In this document: positions 27,053 through 35,201 of the stretch, piece by piece
How the letters are laid out: the number at the start of each line of letters is the position of its first letter
Numbering within the stretch: the stretch's first letter is position 1
NCBI RefSeq assembly: GCF_042219855.1
Contig: NZ_JBHJHP010000001.1
Span: 434,001 to 498,000, forward strand
Direction: 5' to 3'
Source: JBHJHP01 sp042219855
GTDB taxonomy: Bacteria; Bacteroidota; Bacteroidia; Bacteroidales; UBA5342
DNA: 64,000 nucleotides
Notes under the pieces: generated by a model
Databases searched by the model: none
What the model saw: only the letters and a program-made list of their open reading frames with translations
Told to the model about the DNA's origin: nothing
Made by a program: the position numbers and the translations under genes

Positions 27053-27965
27053 GACTGACTACCAGTTGCATCAAAGCGAAGTTCAAACTAACTTTAGAAA
27101 AAGAGTTGGTTTAAAAGGGAATAAACATCTTCTCTTAAATGGAACTGATAACTTTTATGTTGGTATTGTTGAAAACGTTTGTCATTACTTTGATCTGAAT
27201 AATATTGAATGGTGGAAATATAAAGAAGATGCTGTTGGACCCACTGATCATATGGTATCTTCACAAGTTCAGTGTTTGAATTATTTATTTGCATTACGCG
27301 AAGATTATGATGCTGTTTTAAAGTTGGTACAGATTTTTGATCCCAAAATAAAGAAGATCGTTCCCAGCAATATTGATAAGGAACCAGGTTTTATTTCATT
27401 TGAATATACTTATAAAAATGAGAAACTTTTAAATGAAAATGACAAAGGTTCCAAAAGAGGTAAGTTCTGTACTTCAATTGATGCCTTTGTAATTGCTCAA
27501 CGAATGGATAAAAAAGTGCTTATCCCAATCGAATGGAAATATTCTGAGAGTTATTTGGATGGGGTAAATAAAGCATTGGAATATAGAAAGGGAAAGACGA
27601 GACAAAAACGTTACAATCATTTAATTACAGTATCAGATCAATTAAAAACATTTTCAAACCTTGCTGATTCGGTATATTACTATGAACCCTTTTATGAACT
27701 AATGCGGCAAACGCTTTTAGTGGAACAGATGATTAGGGAGGGGCTTGCGGATGAATACATGCATGTACTTGTTGTGTACCCGGAAAATGAAGATTTACTT
27801 GAAAATGTATATTCTTTCAGTCAGAGTAACCTCGAAACAACCTGGAGATCTTGTTTGGCAGATCAGAACAAATTTAAGGTAGTGGATAAGAATAATATAT
27901 TGAATTTATTATCCTTATTGCCAGCTTATTCAGAATTATATAATTATTTGAAACTACGTTATTAA
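27024..27965 (+). CDS. PGN_0703-family putative restriction endonuclease
   Basis: About 313 residues from ATG 27024, which overlaps the preceding gene by 29 bases; an earlier ATG at 26994 would lengthen it by 10 residues. RGKFCTSIDAFVIAQRMDKKVLIPIEWKYSESY is the hallmark region that I associate with the PGN_0703 family, with Asp and E-W-K in PD-(D/E)XK spacing. The rest (QRYNHLITVSDQLKTF, YYEPFYELMRQTLLVEQM) also fits. These proteins are predicted nucleases of unknown target. Its place between hsdM and hsdS is unusual; it might be a second effector linked to the same methylation state. Confidence 0.72.
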   Translation: MSYYSKTYIKTDYQLHQSEVQTNFRKRVGLKGNKHLLLNGTDNFYVGIVENVCHYFDLNNIEWWKYKEDAVGPTDHMVSSQVQCLNYLFALREDYDAVLKLVQIFDPKIKKIVPSNIDKEPGFISFEYTYKNEKLLNENDKGSKRGKFCTSIDAFVIAQRMDKKVLIPIEWKYSESYLDGVNKALEYRKGKTRQKRYNHLITVSDQLKTFSNLADSVYYYEPFYELMRQTLLVEQMIREGLADEYMHVLVVYPENEDLLENVYSFSQSNLETTWRSCLADQNKFKVVDKNNILNLLSLLPAYSELYNYLKLRY

Positions 27966-27968
27966 TAT

Positions 27969-29054
27969 ATGAGATCAAACTATAAACAAATAGGTGATTA
28001 TATAAAGCTTGTAAAAGAAAGGAATTCAGATTTAAAAGCAACTGAGCTTCTTGGTATTAACATAGATAAGTATTTTATGCCTTCGGTTGCAAATGTCGTA
28101 GGAACGGATTTATCCCGTTATAAAGTTGTTAAGCAAGGACAGTTTGCCTGTAATCGTATGCATGTTGGTAGGGATTACAGAATTCCAGTTGCCTTATCCG
28201 ACAATATTAAACCATTTATGGTTTCACCTGCGTATGATGTATTTGAAATTGTAAATACTTCTGTTCTTGCTCCTGAATATCTGATGATGTGGTTTTCCCG
28301 TAAGGAATTTGATCGTAATGCATGGTTTTATACGGATGCAGATGTTCGGGGTGGCCTTTCCTGGGATGCATTTTGTAATTTGCAATTACCAATCCCCTCC
28401 ATCGAAAAACAACGCCAAATAGTTGCAGAATACAATACCGTTAAAAACAGAATTGAACTAAATAACCAGCTTATCCAAAAACTGGAAGAAACGGCACAGG
28501 CTATTTATAAGCAGTGGTTTGTGGATGAAATTAATATGGAGAATTTGCCAGTAGATTGGAACATTGGAAAATTACCTGATTTACTAGAAGTAAAATATGG
28601 AAAGGCTTATTCACATCTAGAAGAAGGGAATATCCCACTTTATGGTTCAGGTGGTTTAATGGGAAAAGTCAGTAAAGCACTTTACACAAAACCAAGCGTT
28701 CTAATACCAAGAAAAGGAACACTAAGTAATGTAATGTTTGTCAATCAACCTTTCTGGTGTGTGGATACAATGTTCTATTCAATTTTTAAAAATGAATCAA
28801 ATGGATATTATGCATTTTTTATTCTTAAACAACTTGATTTTGACGCATTAAATCAAGGTTCAGCAGTTCCAAGTATGACAACGGCTTTCCTAAAAGACAT
28901 TGATGTTATTTTGCCAAGGCAGAATATTTTAAACGACTTTAATAATACAATAATGAAATTATTTGAACACAGGGAAAATCTTGAGAAAGAAAACCAAAAG
29001 TTATCAGAATTAATAGTATTACTTCTTTCAAAACTTGCAACTATAAAAAATTAA
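27969..29054 (+). CDS. hsdS: Type I restriction specificity subunit HsdS
   Basis: 361 residues, with two half-repeats. Repeat 1: a TRD to ~residue 130, then LQLPIPSIEKQRQIVAEYNTVKNRIELNNQLIQKLEETAQAIYKQWF, the conserved spacer helix. Repeat 2: TRD ~185-315 (GIPLYGSGGLMG-type), then VILPRQNILNDFNNTIMKLFEHRENLEKENQKLSELIVLLLSKLATI. It chooses the bipartite DNA target. The sequence is shorter than many HsdS proteins (400-450), mainly because the first TRD is compact. It starts 4 bases after the previous gene. The TRDs differ from those of the HsdS fragment at the window start. Confidence 0.93.
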   Translation: MRSNYKQIGDYIKLVKERNSDLKATELLGINIDKYFMPSVANVVGTDLSRYKVVKQGQFACNRMHVGRDYRIPVALSDNIKPFMVSPAYDVFEIVNTSVLAPEYLMMWFSRKEFDRNAWFYTDADVRGGLSWDAFCNLQLPIPSIEKQRQIVAEYNTVKNRIELNNQLIQKLEETAQAIYKQWFVDEINMENLPVDWNIGKLPDLLEVKYGKAYSHLEEGNIPLYGSGGLMGKVSKALYTKPSVLIPRKGTLSNVMFVNQPFWCVDTMFYSIFKNESNGYYAFFILKQLDFDALNQGSAVPSMTTAFLKDIDVILPRQNILNDFNNTIMKLFEHRENLEKENQKLSELIVLLLSKLATIKN

Positions 29055-29059
29055 AAGAT

Positions 29060-30508
29060 ATGTTCATAAAAGAATTATCTGCCAGATATTTTAAAAGCAT
29101 TGGAAATAACTTAATGCCGTTAAGATTTGGAATCCCGAATGGGAATCTCGGTAGTGGGCTGAATATTTTAATTGGCGAGAATAATACTGGAAAATCTACT
29201 ATTTTCGAAGCATTTGATTTCTTAAGGAATAAAACGACAAAGCCAAGAACGAGTATTGTAAATAAATTGTATCCAGATGAAGATGCAAGTGTTGAAATAG
29301 TTTTCAGTGGCGATATTGACGGTGTGATAGAACAATTTTCGCCGGATAATAAAAAAGCTGCGTTTAGAAATCGAGTATATCAAATTGATAACATTGAACA
29401 TTTGAAACTAATGAGATCTACAGCAGATAAAAATCCGATTTATATTTGGAACACAGATGCAGGAATTTATGATAATGTTGCGGGAATAGATGCTCCTATC
29501 AAGAGTATGTTTGAAACAAACTTTGTTTGGGCCGACACTAATCCAAACGAAGAAGCAAAATTCGGTTCAAGTACTATTACCGGAAATTTAATAGGTGAAA
29601 TTTTAAATTCATTTACTGAGCATCCGGAATACCAAACCTTTTTAGAACAGTATGATACAACTTTCAATAATGATACATCTAATTTGAAACAACAACTTCG
29701 AGATATTGAACAAAGAACACAGAGTATTTTTCAGGATCAGTTTGGAAATGGAAATATTCGATTCCAATTTGAACCGGTTGCTCCTACAAGTTTCTTTAAG
29801 AATGTAAAGGTTTATATTGATGATGGTACAGTAACATCTATGGATGAAAAAGGGAGCGGCATGCAGAGAGCCGTTGCACTGGCAATGTTACAAGTTTATG
29901 CAGAAATCCTAAGAAATCAAACAAATACGGGGCTTGAGAAACCTTTGTTTCTTTTTATAGATGAACCGGAAATCTGCCTTCACCCCAAAGCACAAGAAAA
30001 ATTGTTTAATGCTTTTCTTGAGCTATCAAGAAATAATCAAATATTTCTAGCAACACACTCACCATATTTTTTATCCAGTGAATTTGTTAGAAATATGAAT
30101 ATATTCATTTGTAGGTTGGGCACCAATGGTCCACAAATTTTTAATATTTCAACACCGGGATTTTTCCCATGGAGTCCAACCTGGGGTGAACTAAATTACC
30201 TGGCCTATGATATGCCAACAGTGGAACTTCACAATGAGTTGTATGGAAGGCTTCAAGAATTATCTAGTAATTGGAGTATCTCAGATTTTGATGATTATTT
30301 GGAAAGTCAAGGTATACTTAAAAATAAAGCATGGACTAGGGAAAATAGAGGTGTCGCAGGTACAACATCGAATGTAACTTTAATGACTTTTATCCGAAAT
30401 AAAATTCATCATCCGGAGAATACAACAATGTTACCATTAAATTATTCATCCGAAGAGTTGAAAAATTCTATTGATTCGATGATTTCAATTTTAAACAGTT
30501 ACACATAA
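29060..30508 (+). CDS. AAA_21-type ATPase with a HEPN-like C-terminal motif
   Basis: 482 residues. Walker A GENNTGKS at 39-46; signature-like region DEKGSGMQRAVALAMLQ (~276-292); Walker B FLFIDEPEICLHP (~298-310); H-switch IFLATHSPYFLSS (~325-337). This is the SMC/ABC-like ATPase of OLD and many abortive-infection proteins. The last ~95 residues are separate and helical and contain FIRNKIHHPENT (Arg446, Asn447, His450, His451), matching the Rx4-6H pattern of HEPN ribonucleases with a polar residue after Arg. That suggests an ATPase-gated RNase, as in other AAA/HEPN toxins, but the short motif could be coincidental. It lies 5 bases after hsdS, so it is co-transcribed. Confidence 0.75.
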   Translation: MFIKELSARYFKSIGNNLMPLRFGIPNGNLGSGLNILIGENNTGKSTIFEAFDFLRNKTTKPRTSIVNKLYPDEDASVEIVFSGDIDGVIEQFSPDNKKAAFRNRVYQIDNIEHLKLMRSTADKNPIYIWNTDAGIYDNVAGIDAPIKSMFETNFVWADTNPNEEAKFGSSTITGNLIGEILNSFTEHPEYQTFLEQYDTTFNNDTSNLKQQLRDIEQRTQSIFQDQFGNGNIRFQFEPVAPTSFFKNVKVYIDDGTVTSMDEKGSGMQRAVALAMLQVYAEILRNQTNTGLEKPLFLFIDEPEICLHPKAQEKLFNAFLELSRNNQIFLATHSPYFLSSEFVRNMNIFICRLGTNGPQIFNISTPGFFPWSPTWGELNYLAYDMPTVELHNELYGRLQELSSNWSISDFDDYLESQGILKNKAWTRENRGVAGTTSNVTLMTFIRNKIHHPENTTMLPLNYSSEELKNSIDSMISILNSYT

Positions 30509-30539
30509 CAAACTATTGCTGATAAAGTGAAACTAAAAT

Positions 30540-32402
30540 ATGGAAAAATCAAAAATAATTGAATCGCTAAAGTCTTATTTTGAGAGTGATTTTACAGATT
30601 TTGCTGTTATGGTCACGGGAGAATGGGGAATTGGGAAAACACACTTTCTCACTCAGGAGCTTTTCCCTAAACTTAAGCTACTAAAACTGAGGCCTATTTA
30701 TATTAGTTTAATTGGCCTTAATAATGATTTACAATTAGAGAAGTTAATATTTCAAAAAATAAATCCTTTCTATAGTTCCTACAATAGGTCAGCAATTGCG
30801 AAGGAAGCAGATTATATAGAATCAATAGTTAATAATACGAAAAGGCCTGATATTAATATCCCCGAGAATTTAGTACTTTGTTTTGATGATTTAGAAAGAA
30901 TTAAGCCAGAATTTTTAGAGTCAGCAATGGGCTTTATAAATGTATTTTTAGAACATTATAAAACAAAATGTCTCTTCATTTGCAATGAGAAAGTTTTAGA
31001 AAAAAATGATAATTTTTCTTCTTATAAGATTGTTAAAGAGAAGTATATTAGATTTACTTATTCATTTAGTCCAGTGTTAGGGGAGGTTTTAAAAGATAAA
31101 TTGCCAGAAATAAATTCAGCACATCTTAGTTATTTTGATGAAACAATTATTGTCGAAATGTTTAAGAGAGGTAATACTTATAATTTGAGAACTTTATTCT
31201 TTATAATATCAATTTATGAGCAATGTCTTAACGTTCTAGATAAAGATCCTAGTTTTAATTCATATCAGGACAGAATTATTAGTTTAATACTTACTTATTG
31301 TTGTTTTTATACAATTGAAATAAAAAAAGGAACTCCTCATGAATTACTTGATAAAATCACAATTGCCCTAAATAAAGACATATTGTTTAATTGGATGAAT
31401 GATAAAGAGATTATTGAATCTATTGATGAAGATTTGGAACAAGAGGATAAAAAAGCTTCAGGTGATTTTTCTGATAAGTTGGAAAGCATCCAGCAGAGCT
31501 ATTTTTATGACGATTACATTCAATTTGAACGTTTTCTAAGTATTGCTGGATTAATTAAAAGTGGTTATCTAGATACCATAATGCTAAAAAATGAAGTTTA
31601 TAGTTTGATCAAAGCTTTGAAAAAGAAAGAAAAACGTAACAATGAAAGTCGAATAGTGAGTTTACTTGAGAATGTGTTTGATTTGTCTGATTCAGAGCTC
31701 AATCAAAAAATAGAAATAATAACTGAAGAAGTAAAAAAAGGAACGTTTAACTTAACTACATATTTAAGACTTTATCAAAGACTAATTTGGCTTGAATCAC
31801 TCAGAATTAAAGATATAAGAGTTAATGAAGAAGTTACTCTAAAATTTAAAGAAGGGGTAAAGAAAGCATCTAAAAGTGGGGAGTTGGATTATATTGAAAA
31901 CCTTCATTTTCAAATTCAATGGAGCAAGGAAGATAAAAGTGAATATGCTAAAAGATATAATCAGTTTGCAGATTATGTTAGTAAAATAAATGAGAGTTTA
32001 AATGAAGCAAAAGAATTTAAAGATTTATATACTGCAATTGTTCAAAACAATCATGATGAAATATTTAACCTACTCAATAAAGAATCGGATATAAGATTAA
32101 TAAAAAAAAATGCAAAGGAAATCTATGACATTTTAATTCATGCAAATGCAGCTACAACTAATAATTTTCTTAACGCAATTGAAAAAAGATATGCTGATGA
32201 TGGTAGTATTATTTCTCAATTGCTAAGCCTGGAAAAAGATTTTATTAATTCTTTATACGAATTATTAATAAGTGATAACAACCTAAATCTTGAAACTGAA
32301 AAGCCGTTGAGTAAGGTACCATTAATGTTTTTAAAAAACCATTTGCGCATATTAATGAAATCCCCCTTCCCTGACGATAAAATCAATCAGAATGAAGAAT
32401 AA
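30540..32402 (+). CDS. KAP-family P-loop NTPase
   Basis: 620 residues. Walker A GEWGIGKT at 27-34 and Walker B LVLCFDDLERI (Asp116-Asp117) match the KAP NTPase family (P-loop NTPases usually linked to membranes and to anti-phage defence). The C-terminal ~450 residues are helical and charged, with no TM segment that I can see. It ends inside the start of the next gene (11-base overlap), which encodes an AbiC-like membrane protein; KAP NTPases often regulate a membrane partner, so these two probably form a system. Very AT-rich and Lys/Asn-heavy. Confidence 0.8.
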   Translation: MEKSKIIESLKSYFESDFTDFAVMVTGEWGIGKTHFLTQELFPKLKLLKLRPIYISLIGLNNDLQLEKLIFQKINPFYSSYNRSAIAKEADYIESIVNNTKRPDINIPENLVLCFDDLERIKPEFLESAMGFINVFLEHYKTKCLFICNEKVLEKNDNFSSYKIVKEKYIRFTYSFSPVLGEVLKDKLPEINSAHLSYFDETIIVEMFKRGNTYNLRTLFFIISIYEQCLNVLDKDPSFNSYQDRIISLILTYCCFYTIEIKKGTPHELLDKITIALNKDILFNWMNDKEIIESIDEDLEQEDKKASGDFSDKLESIQQSYFYDDYIQFERFLSIAGLIKSGYLDTIMLKNEVYSLIKALKKKEKRNNESRIVSLLENVFDLSDSELNQKIEIITEEVKKGTFNLTTYLRLYQRLIWLESLRIKDIRVNEEVTLKFKEGVKKASKSGELDYIENLHFQIQWSKEDKSEYAKRYNQFADYVSKINESLNEAKEFKDLYTAIVQNNHDEIFNLLNKESDIRLIKKNAKEIYDILIHANAATTNNFLNAIEKRYADDGSIISQLLSLEKDFINSLYELLISDNNLNLETEKPLSKVPLMFLKNHLRILMKSPFPDDKINQNEE

Positions 32403-33321
32403 GATAAATATTTGGTTAATTATATTGCCTACTATACTTTTTGTATTATTGGTGTCTACGGCTCTCATCATTATTTGGACATGGGAAAATCCTTTAAATA
32501 TAAATGCACAAATTGAGTATGATGCATTCGGTACATATGGTGCTTTCTTTGGAGGTGTTATTGGTACATTGTTTGCAATTGCAGGGGTTATTTTTGTTTA
32601 TTTCACATATAAAAATCAAGTTGATTTTCACGAGAAAGAACAAATTGAAAGTAGATTTTTTGAGTTAATAAAACTACACGATAAAAATGTTGAAGAGCTT
32701 AAAAATATCGATAAGGACATATTTAATTTTTATATCAAAAACATCAAAAACTTTGTAAAGATCGTTGATGAATACAACATAAGTGAATCTAAAAATTGGG
32801 ATGGTAAGACAAAAGTTAAGTTAGGTTATTTGTATTTTTTTTATGGTTCATCGGAATATACGGCAGAGAGATTGACAGGAATTTCCGTTGAAGTCGATGA
32901 AATTACGCAACTCAATTTATATATAAAAGCTTTAGGAATAGAATTTAACGGGGCATTTGGAAATTTTGGAAAATATTTTAGACAATTATTTCAAATTGTT
33001 ACATACATTGATAACAAATCAATATTGAAATATAAAGAGAAAGAACAATATATTAAGTCAATAAGAGTCAGATTAAATATTGAAGAGCAATATTTGTTAT
33101 TTTTAAACTCATTAGTATCAATGGGTTTGGATTGGGAGAAAGGCAAGGATAAACAGAATAAGCAATTAATTACAAAATATAATTTATTAAAAAATATACC
33201 TAAAGAATATATTCAAATTGATGGTGCTGATTTCAAAACTGAATATCCAAACATTCATTATGAATTTATGGGTGATAAAAAATCAGAAGAAAGAAAAAGG
33301 TTAGAAAGTTTATACTTTTAA
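32392..33321 (+). CDS. Putative phage abortive-infection membrane protein (putAbiC-like)
   Basis: 309 residues. Two hydrophobic segments at ~7-29 (IWLIILPTILFVLLVSTALIIIWTW) and ~47-70 (YGAFFGGVIGTLFAIAGVIFVYFTY), then a cytoplasmic helical region (NQVDFHEKEQIESRFFELIKLHDKNVEELKN) and an ALGIEFNGAFGNFGKYFRQLFQIVTYID segment. This is the architecture of the putAbiC family, in which a phage signal leads to abortive infection. It overlaps the KAP gene by 11 bases. Followed by two strong inverted repeats. Confidence 0.82.
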   Translation: MKNKINIWLIILPTILFVLLVSTALIIIWTWENPLNINAQIEYDAFGTYGAFFGGVIGTLFAIAGVIFVYFTYKNQVDFHEKEQIESRFFELIKLHDKNVEELKNIDKDIFNFYIKNIKNFVKIVDEYNISESKNWDGKTKVKLGYLYFFYGSSEYTAERLTGISVEVDEITQLNLYIKALGIEFNGAFGNFGKYFRQLFQIVTYIDNKSILKYKEKEQYIKSIRVRLNIEEQYLLFLNSLVSMGLDWEKGKDKQNKQLITKYNLLKNIPKEYIQIDGADFKTEYPNIHYEFMGDKKSEERKRLESLYF

Positions 33322-33386
33322 TTGACATTTAGTGAATAATGAAATTTGACGAAATAAAATTAAAATAATATATTTTGGGGAATATC

Positions 33387-33422
33387 AGAAGGTGTAACTT
33401 CGGTTACGAAGTTACACCTTCT
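33387..33422. terminator. 16-bp stem-loop after the AbiC-like gene
   Basis: AGAAGGTGTAACTTCG (33387-33402) pairs perfectly with CGAAGTTACACCTTCT (33407-33422) across a 4-base loop GTTA. There is no T tract, so Rho-independent termination would be weak; it may protect the 3' end of the preceding message or act as a protein-binding site. Confidence 0.7.
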
Positions 33423-33438
33423 ATCGTAAAAATCAAAA

Positions 33439-33483
33439 TGTCCAGTTTTTAGTAGAAAAAACTGGACAAAATCTGTATATTTG
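33439..33483 (+). promoter_or_regulatory. Inverted-repeat operator and promoter of the AbiE operon
   Basis: TGTCCAGTTTTT (33439-33450) and its complement AAAAACTGGACA (ending 33468) form an inverted repeat that lies just before TATATTTG (33476-33483), which fits the Bacteroidota -7 element TAnnTTTG. The abiEi ATG is 17 bases later. In characterised AbiE systems the AbiEi antitoxin binds inverted repeats at its own promoter, so this is the probable autoregulatory site. A clear -33 TTTG is not in register. Confidence 0.6.
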
Positions 33484-33500
33484 AATAAAGGTTAAAATGC

Positions 33501-34226
33501 ATGAAAGTATCTGATTATATACTATTTAAGATTGATCGTTTCCCGAAAGGATATGTGTTCACCTATAATGATTTTATAACAGAGGTGAATAAAAAAGAAG
33601 CTATAATTAAAGCACTAAATCGATTGGTTAAAAGCGGAAAAATAGATAAGTTATCAAAAGGGAAGTATTATAAACCGGAGAGTACTCCTTTTGGTGATTT
33701 ATTGCCGGATAAGAAACAAGTTGTAAAAGATTTACTTGAAGACAATGGTAAAGTAATAGGCTATTTAACAGGTTACAGTATATATAATAATTTTGGATTA
33801 ACAACACAGGTTAGCAATGCTATCCAGATCGGAAGCAATCAAATAAGGTCAACTTTTAAAAGGGAACGGTATACAATTTCATTTATTAAGCAAAAAAACA
33901 CAATAACCAAAGAGAATATTACCAAACTTCAGTTATTGGATGTCATAAAACTTATAAAAAAAATACCTGATACAAGCATAGAAAAATCTTGTAAACGTAT
34001 TCTTAGCTTGTTACGCAAGCATTCTGAAAATGATATCAACTCTCTGGTAAGATTAGCATTAAAGTATCCTCCATCTACGCGCTCACTATTGGGGGCAATG
34101 CTGGATGAACTTGATTTGGATAATGTTGCTATGCCATTAAAGAAGTCTCTTAATCCAATAACTAAATATCAGTTTCCTGGTACAGCAAAAGTATTGTCCT
34201 CAACAGAAAAATGGAACATACGATGA
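33501..34226 (+). CDS. abiEi: AbiEi-family antitoxin / transcriptional regulator (DUF6088)
   Basis: 241 residues. N-terminal winged helix (ILFKIDRFPKGYVFTYNDFITEVNKKEAIIKALNRLVKSGKIDKLSKGKYYKP), then the AbiEi C-terminal domain including VIGYLTGYSIYNNFGLTTQ. The protein represses its own operon and neutralises AbiEii in type IV toxin-antitoxin systems. The stop codon overlaps the start of the toxin gene by 16 bases, as usual. An inverted repeat directly upstream is the likely operator. Confidence 0.9.
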   Translation: MKVSDYILFKIDRFPKGYVFTYNDFITEVNKKEAIIKALNRLVKSGKIDKLSKGKYYKPESTPFGDLLPDKKQVVKDLLEDNGKVIGYLTGYSIYNNFGLTTQVSNAIQIGSNQIRSTFKRERYTISFIKQKNTITKENITKLQLLDVIKLIKKIPDTSIEKSCKRILSLLRKHSENDINSLVRLALKYPPSTRSLLGAMLDELDLDNVAMPLKKSLNPITKYQFPGTAKVLSSTEKWNIR

Positions 34227-35200
34227 AATTACATGAAGATAAAAAATTATTCCGGCAGGCCATTCAGGCAACAGCTGATAAAATGGGAATACAGGCGATC
34301 TATGTGGAAAAAGATTACTGGGTAACATACGCATTATACACAATTTTTAATAGTGAATTAAGTGATGATGTTGTTTTTAAAGGAGGAACAGCACTATCTA
34401 AATGTTATAATCTGATAGAAAGATTTTCTGAAGATATTGATCTGGTTGTACTTCGGAGTGAAGGTGAAAGTGATAGTAAAATGAGAACTAAATTAAAAAC
34501 TATTAGTAAATCAATTGAATCTGTTTTGCCTGAAGTGGACATACCTGAAGTAACTAATAAAAAGGGGATGAACCGAAAGACAGCTCATGCTTATGAACAA
34601 GTATTTAAAGGAGACTTCGGTCAGATTAGAGATGTAATTATTTTAGAATCTTCCTGGTTGGGGTATTATGAGCCTTCAAACACAAAACAAATTATATCTT
34701 TTGTAGGAAATATGATGCTAAGTAACGGTCAGGAGGATTTGGCAAAGGAAAATGAATTAATGCCTTTTGAAATAAGAGTACTAGATCCCATAAGGACGAT
34801 ATGTGAAAAAATAATGAGCCTGGTCCGTTTTTCCTACGGTGAACATCCCATTGATGATTTGAAAAGTAAAATCAGACATATTTATGACCTGCACAAACTA
34901 TTGCAGCAAAAAGAACTTTTAGAATTCTTCAAATCGTCTGAATTTGAAAAAATGCTATTGAAAGTGGCAAATGATGATGTGGCCAGTTACAAGAACAATA
35001 ATGAATGGTTACAATATCATCCTAATACTTCTTTGTTATTCGAAAAACTGGATGAGATATTGAAAGAGTTAGAGCCGGTTTTTAAAGGCGACTTTAAAAT
35101 GCTTGTTTATGGGGAGCTACCAGAATTTAGTGACGTAGCTAAAACGTTGCAATTGATTAGAGAACGAATGGGAAAAATTGATTGGACAATTGAAATATAA
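34211..35200 (+). CDS. abiEii: AbiEii-family nucleotidyltransferase toxin
   Basis: 329 residues. Nucleotidyltransferase motif VVFKGGTALSKCYNLIERFSEDIDLVV (GGTxL-x-K ... R-x-S-x-D-x-D; ~residues 55-81), with the DxD metal-binding pair. Later EIRVLDPIRTICEKIMSLVRFSYGE contains the basic segment of motif III/IV. AbiEii-type enzymes are GTP- or tRNA-nucleotidyltransferases that arrest growth upon phage infection. Overlaps abiEi by 16 bases; hsdR begins at once after it. The TA pair has thus been placed between hsdS and hsdR, where it could help keep the whole operon in the cell. Confidence 0.92.
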   Translation: MEHTMKLHEDKKLFRQAIQATADKMGIQAIYVEKDYWVTYALYTIFNSELSDDVVFKGGTALSKCYNLIERFSEDIDLVVLRSEGESDSKMRTKLKTISKSIESVLPEVDIPEVTNKKGMNRKTAHAYEQVFKGDFGQIRDVIILESSWLGYYEPSNTKQIISFVGNMMLSNGQEDLAKENELMPFEIRVLDPIRTICEKIMSLVRFSYGEHPIDDLKSKIRHIYDLHKLLQQKELLEFFKSSEFEKMLLKVANDDVASYKNNNEWLQYHPNTSLLFEKLDEILKELEPVFKGDFKMLVYGELPEFSDVAKTLQLIRERMGKIDWTIEI

Positions 35201-35201
35201 T

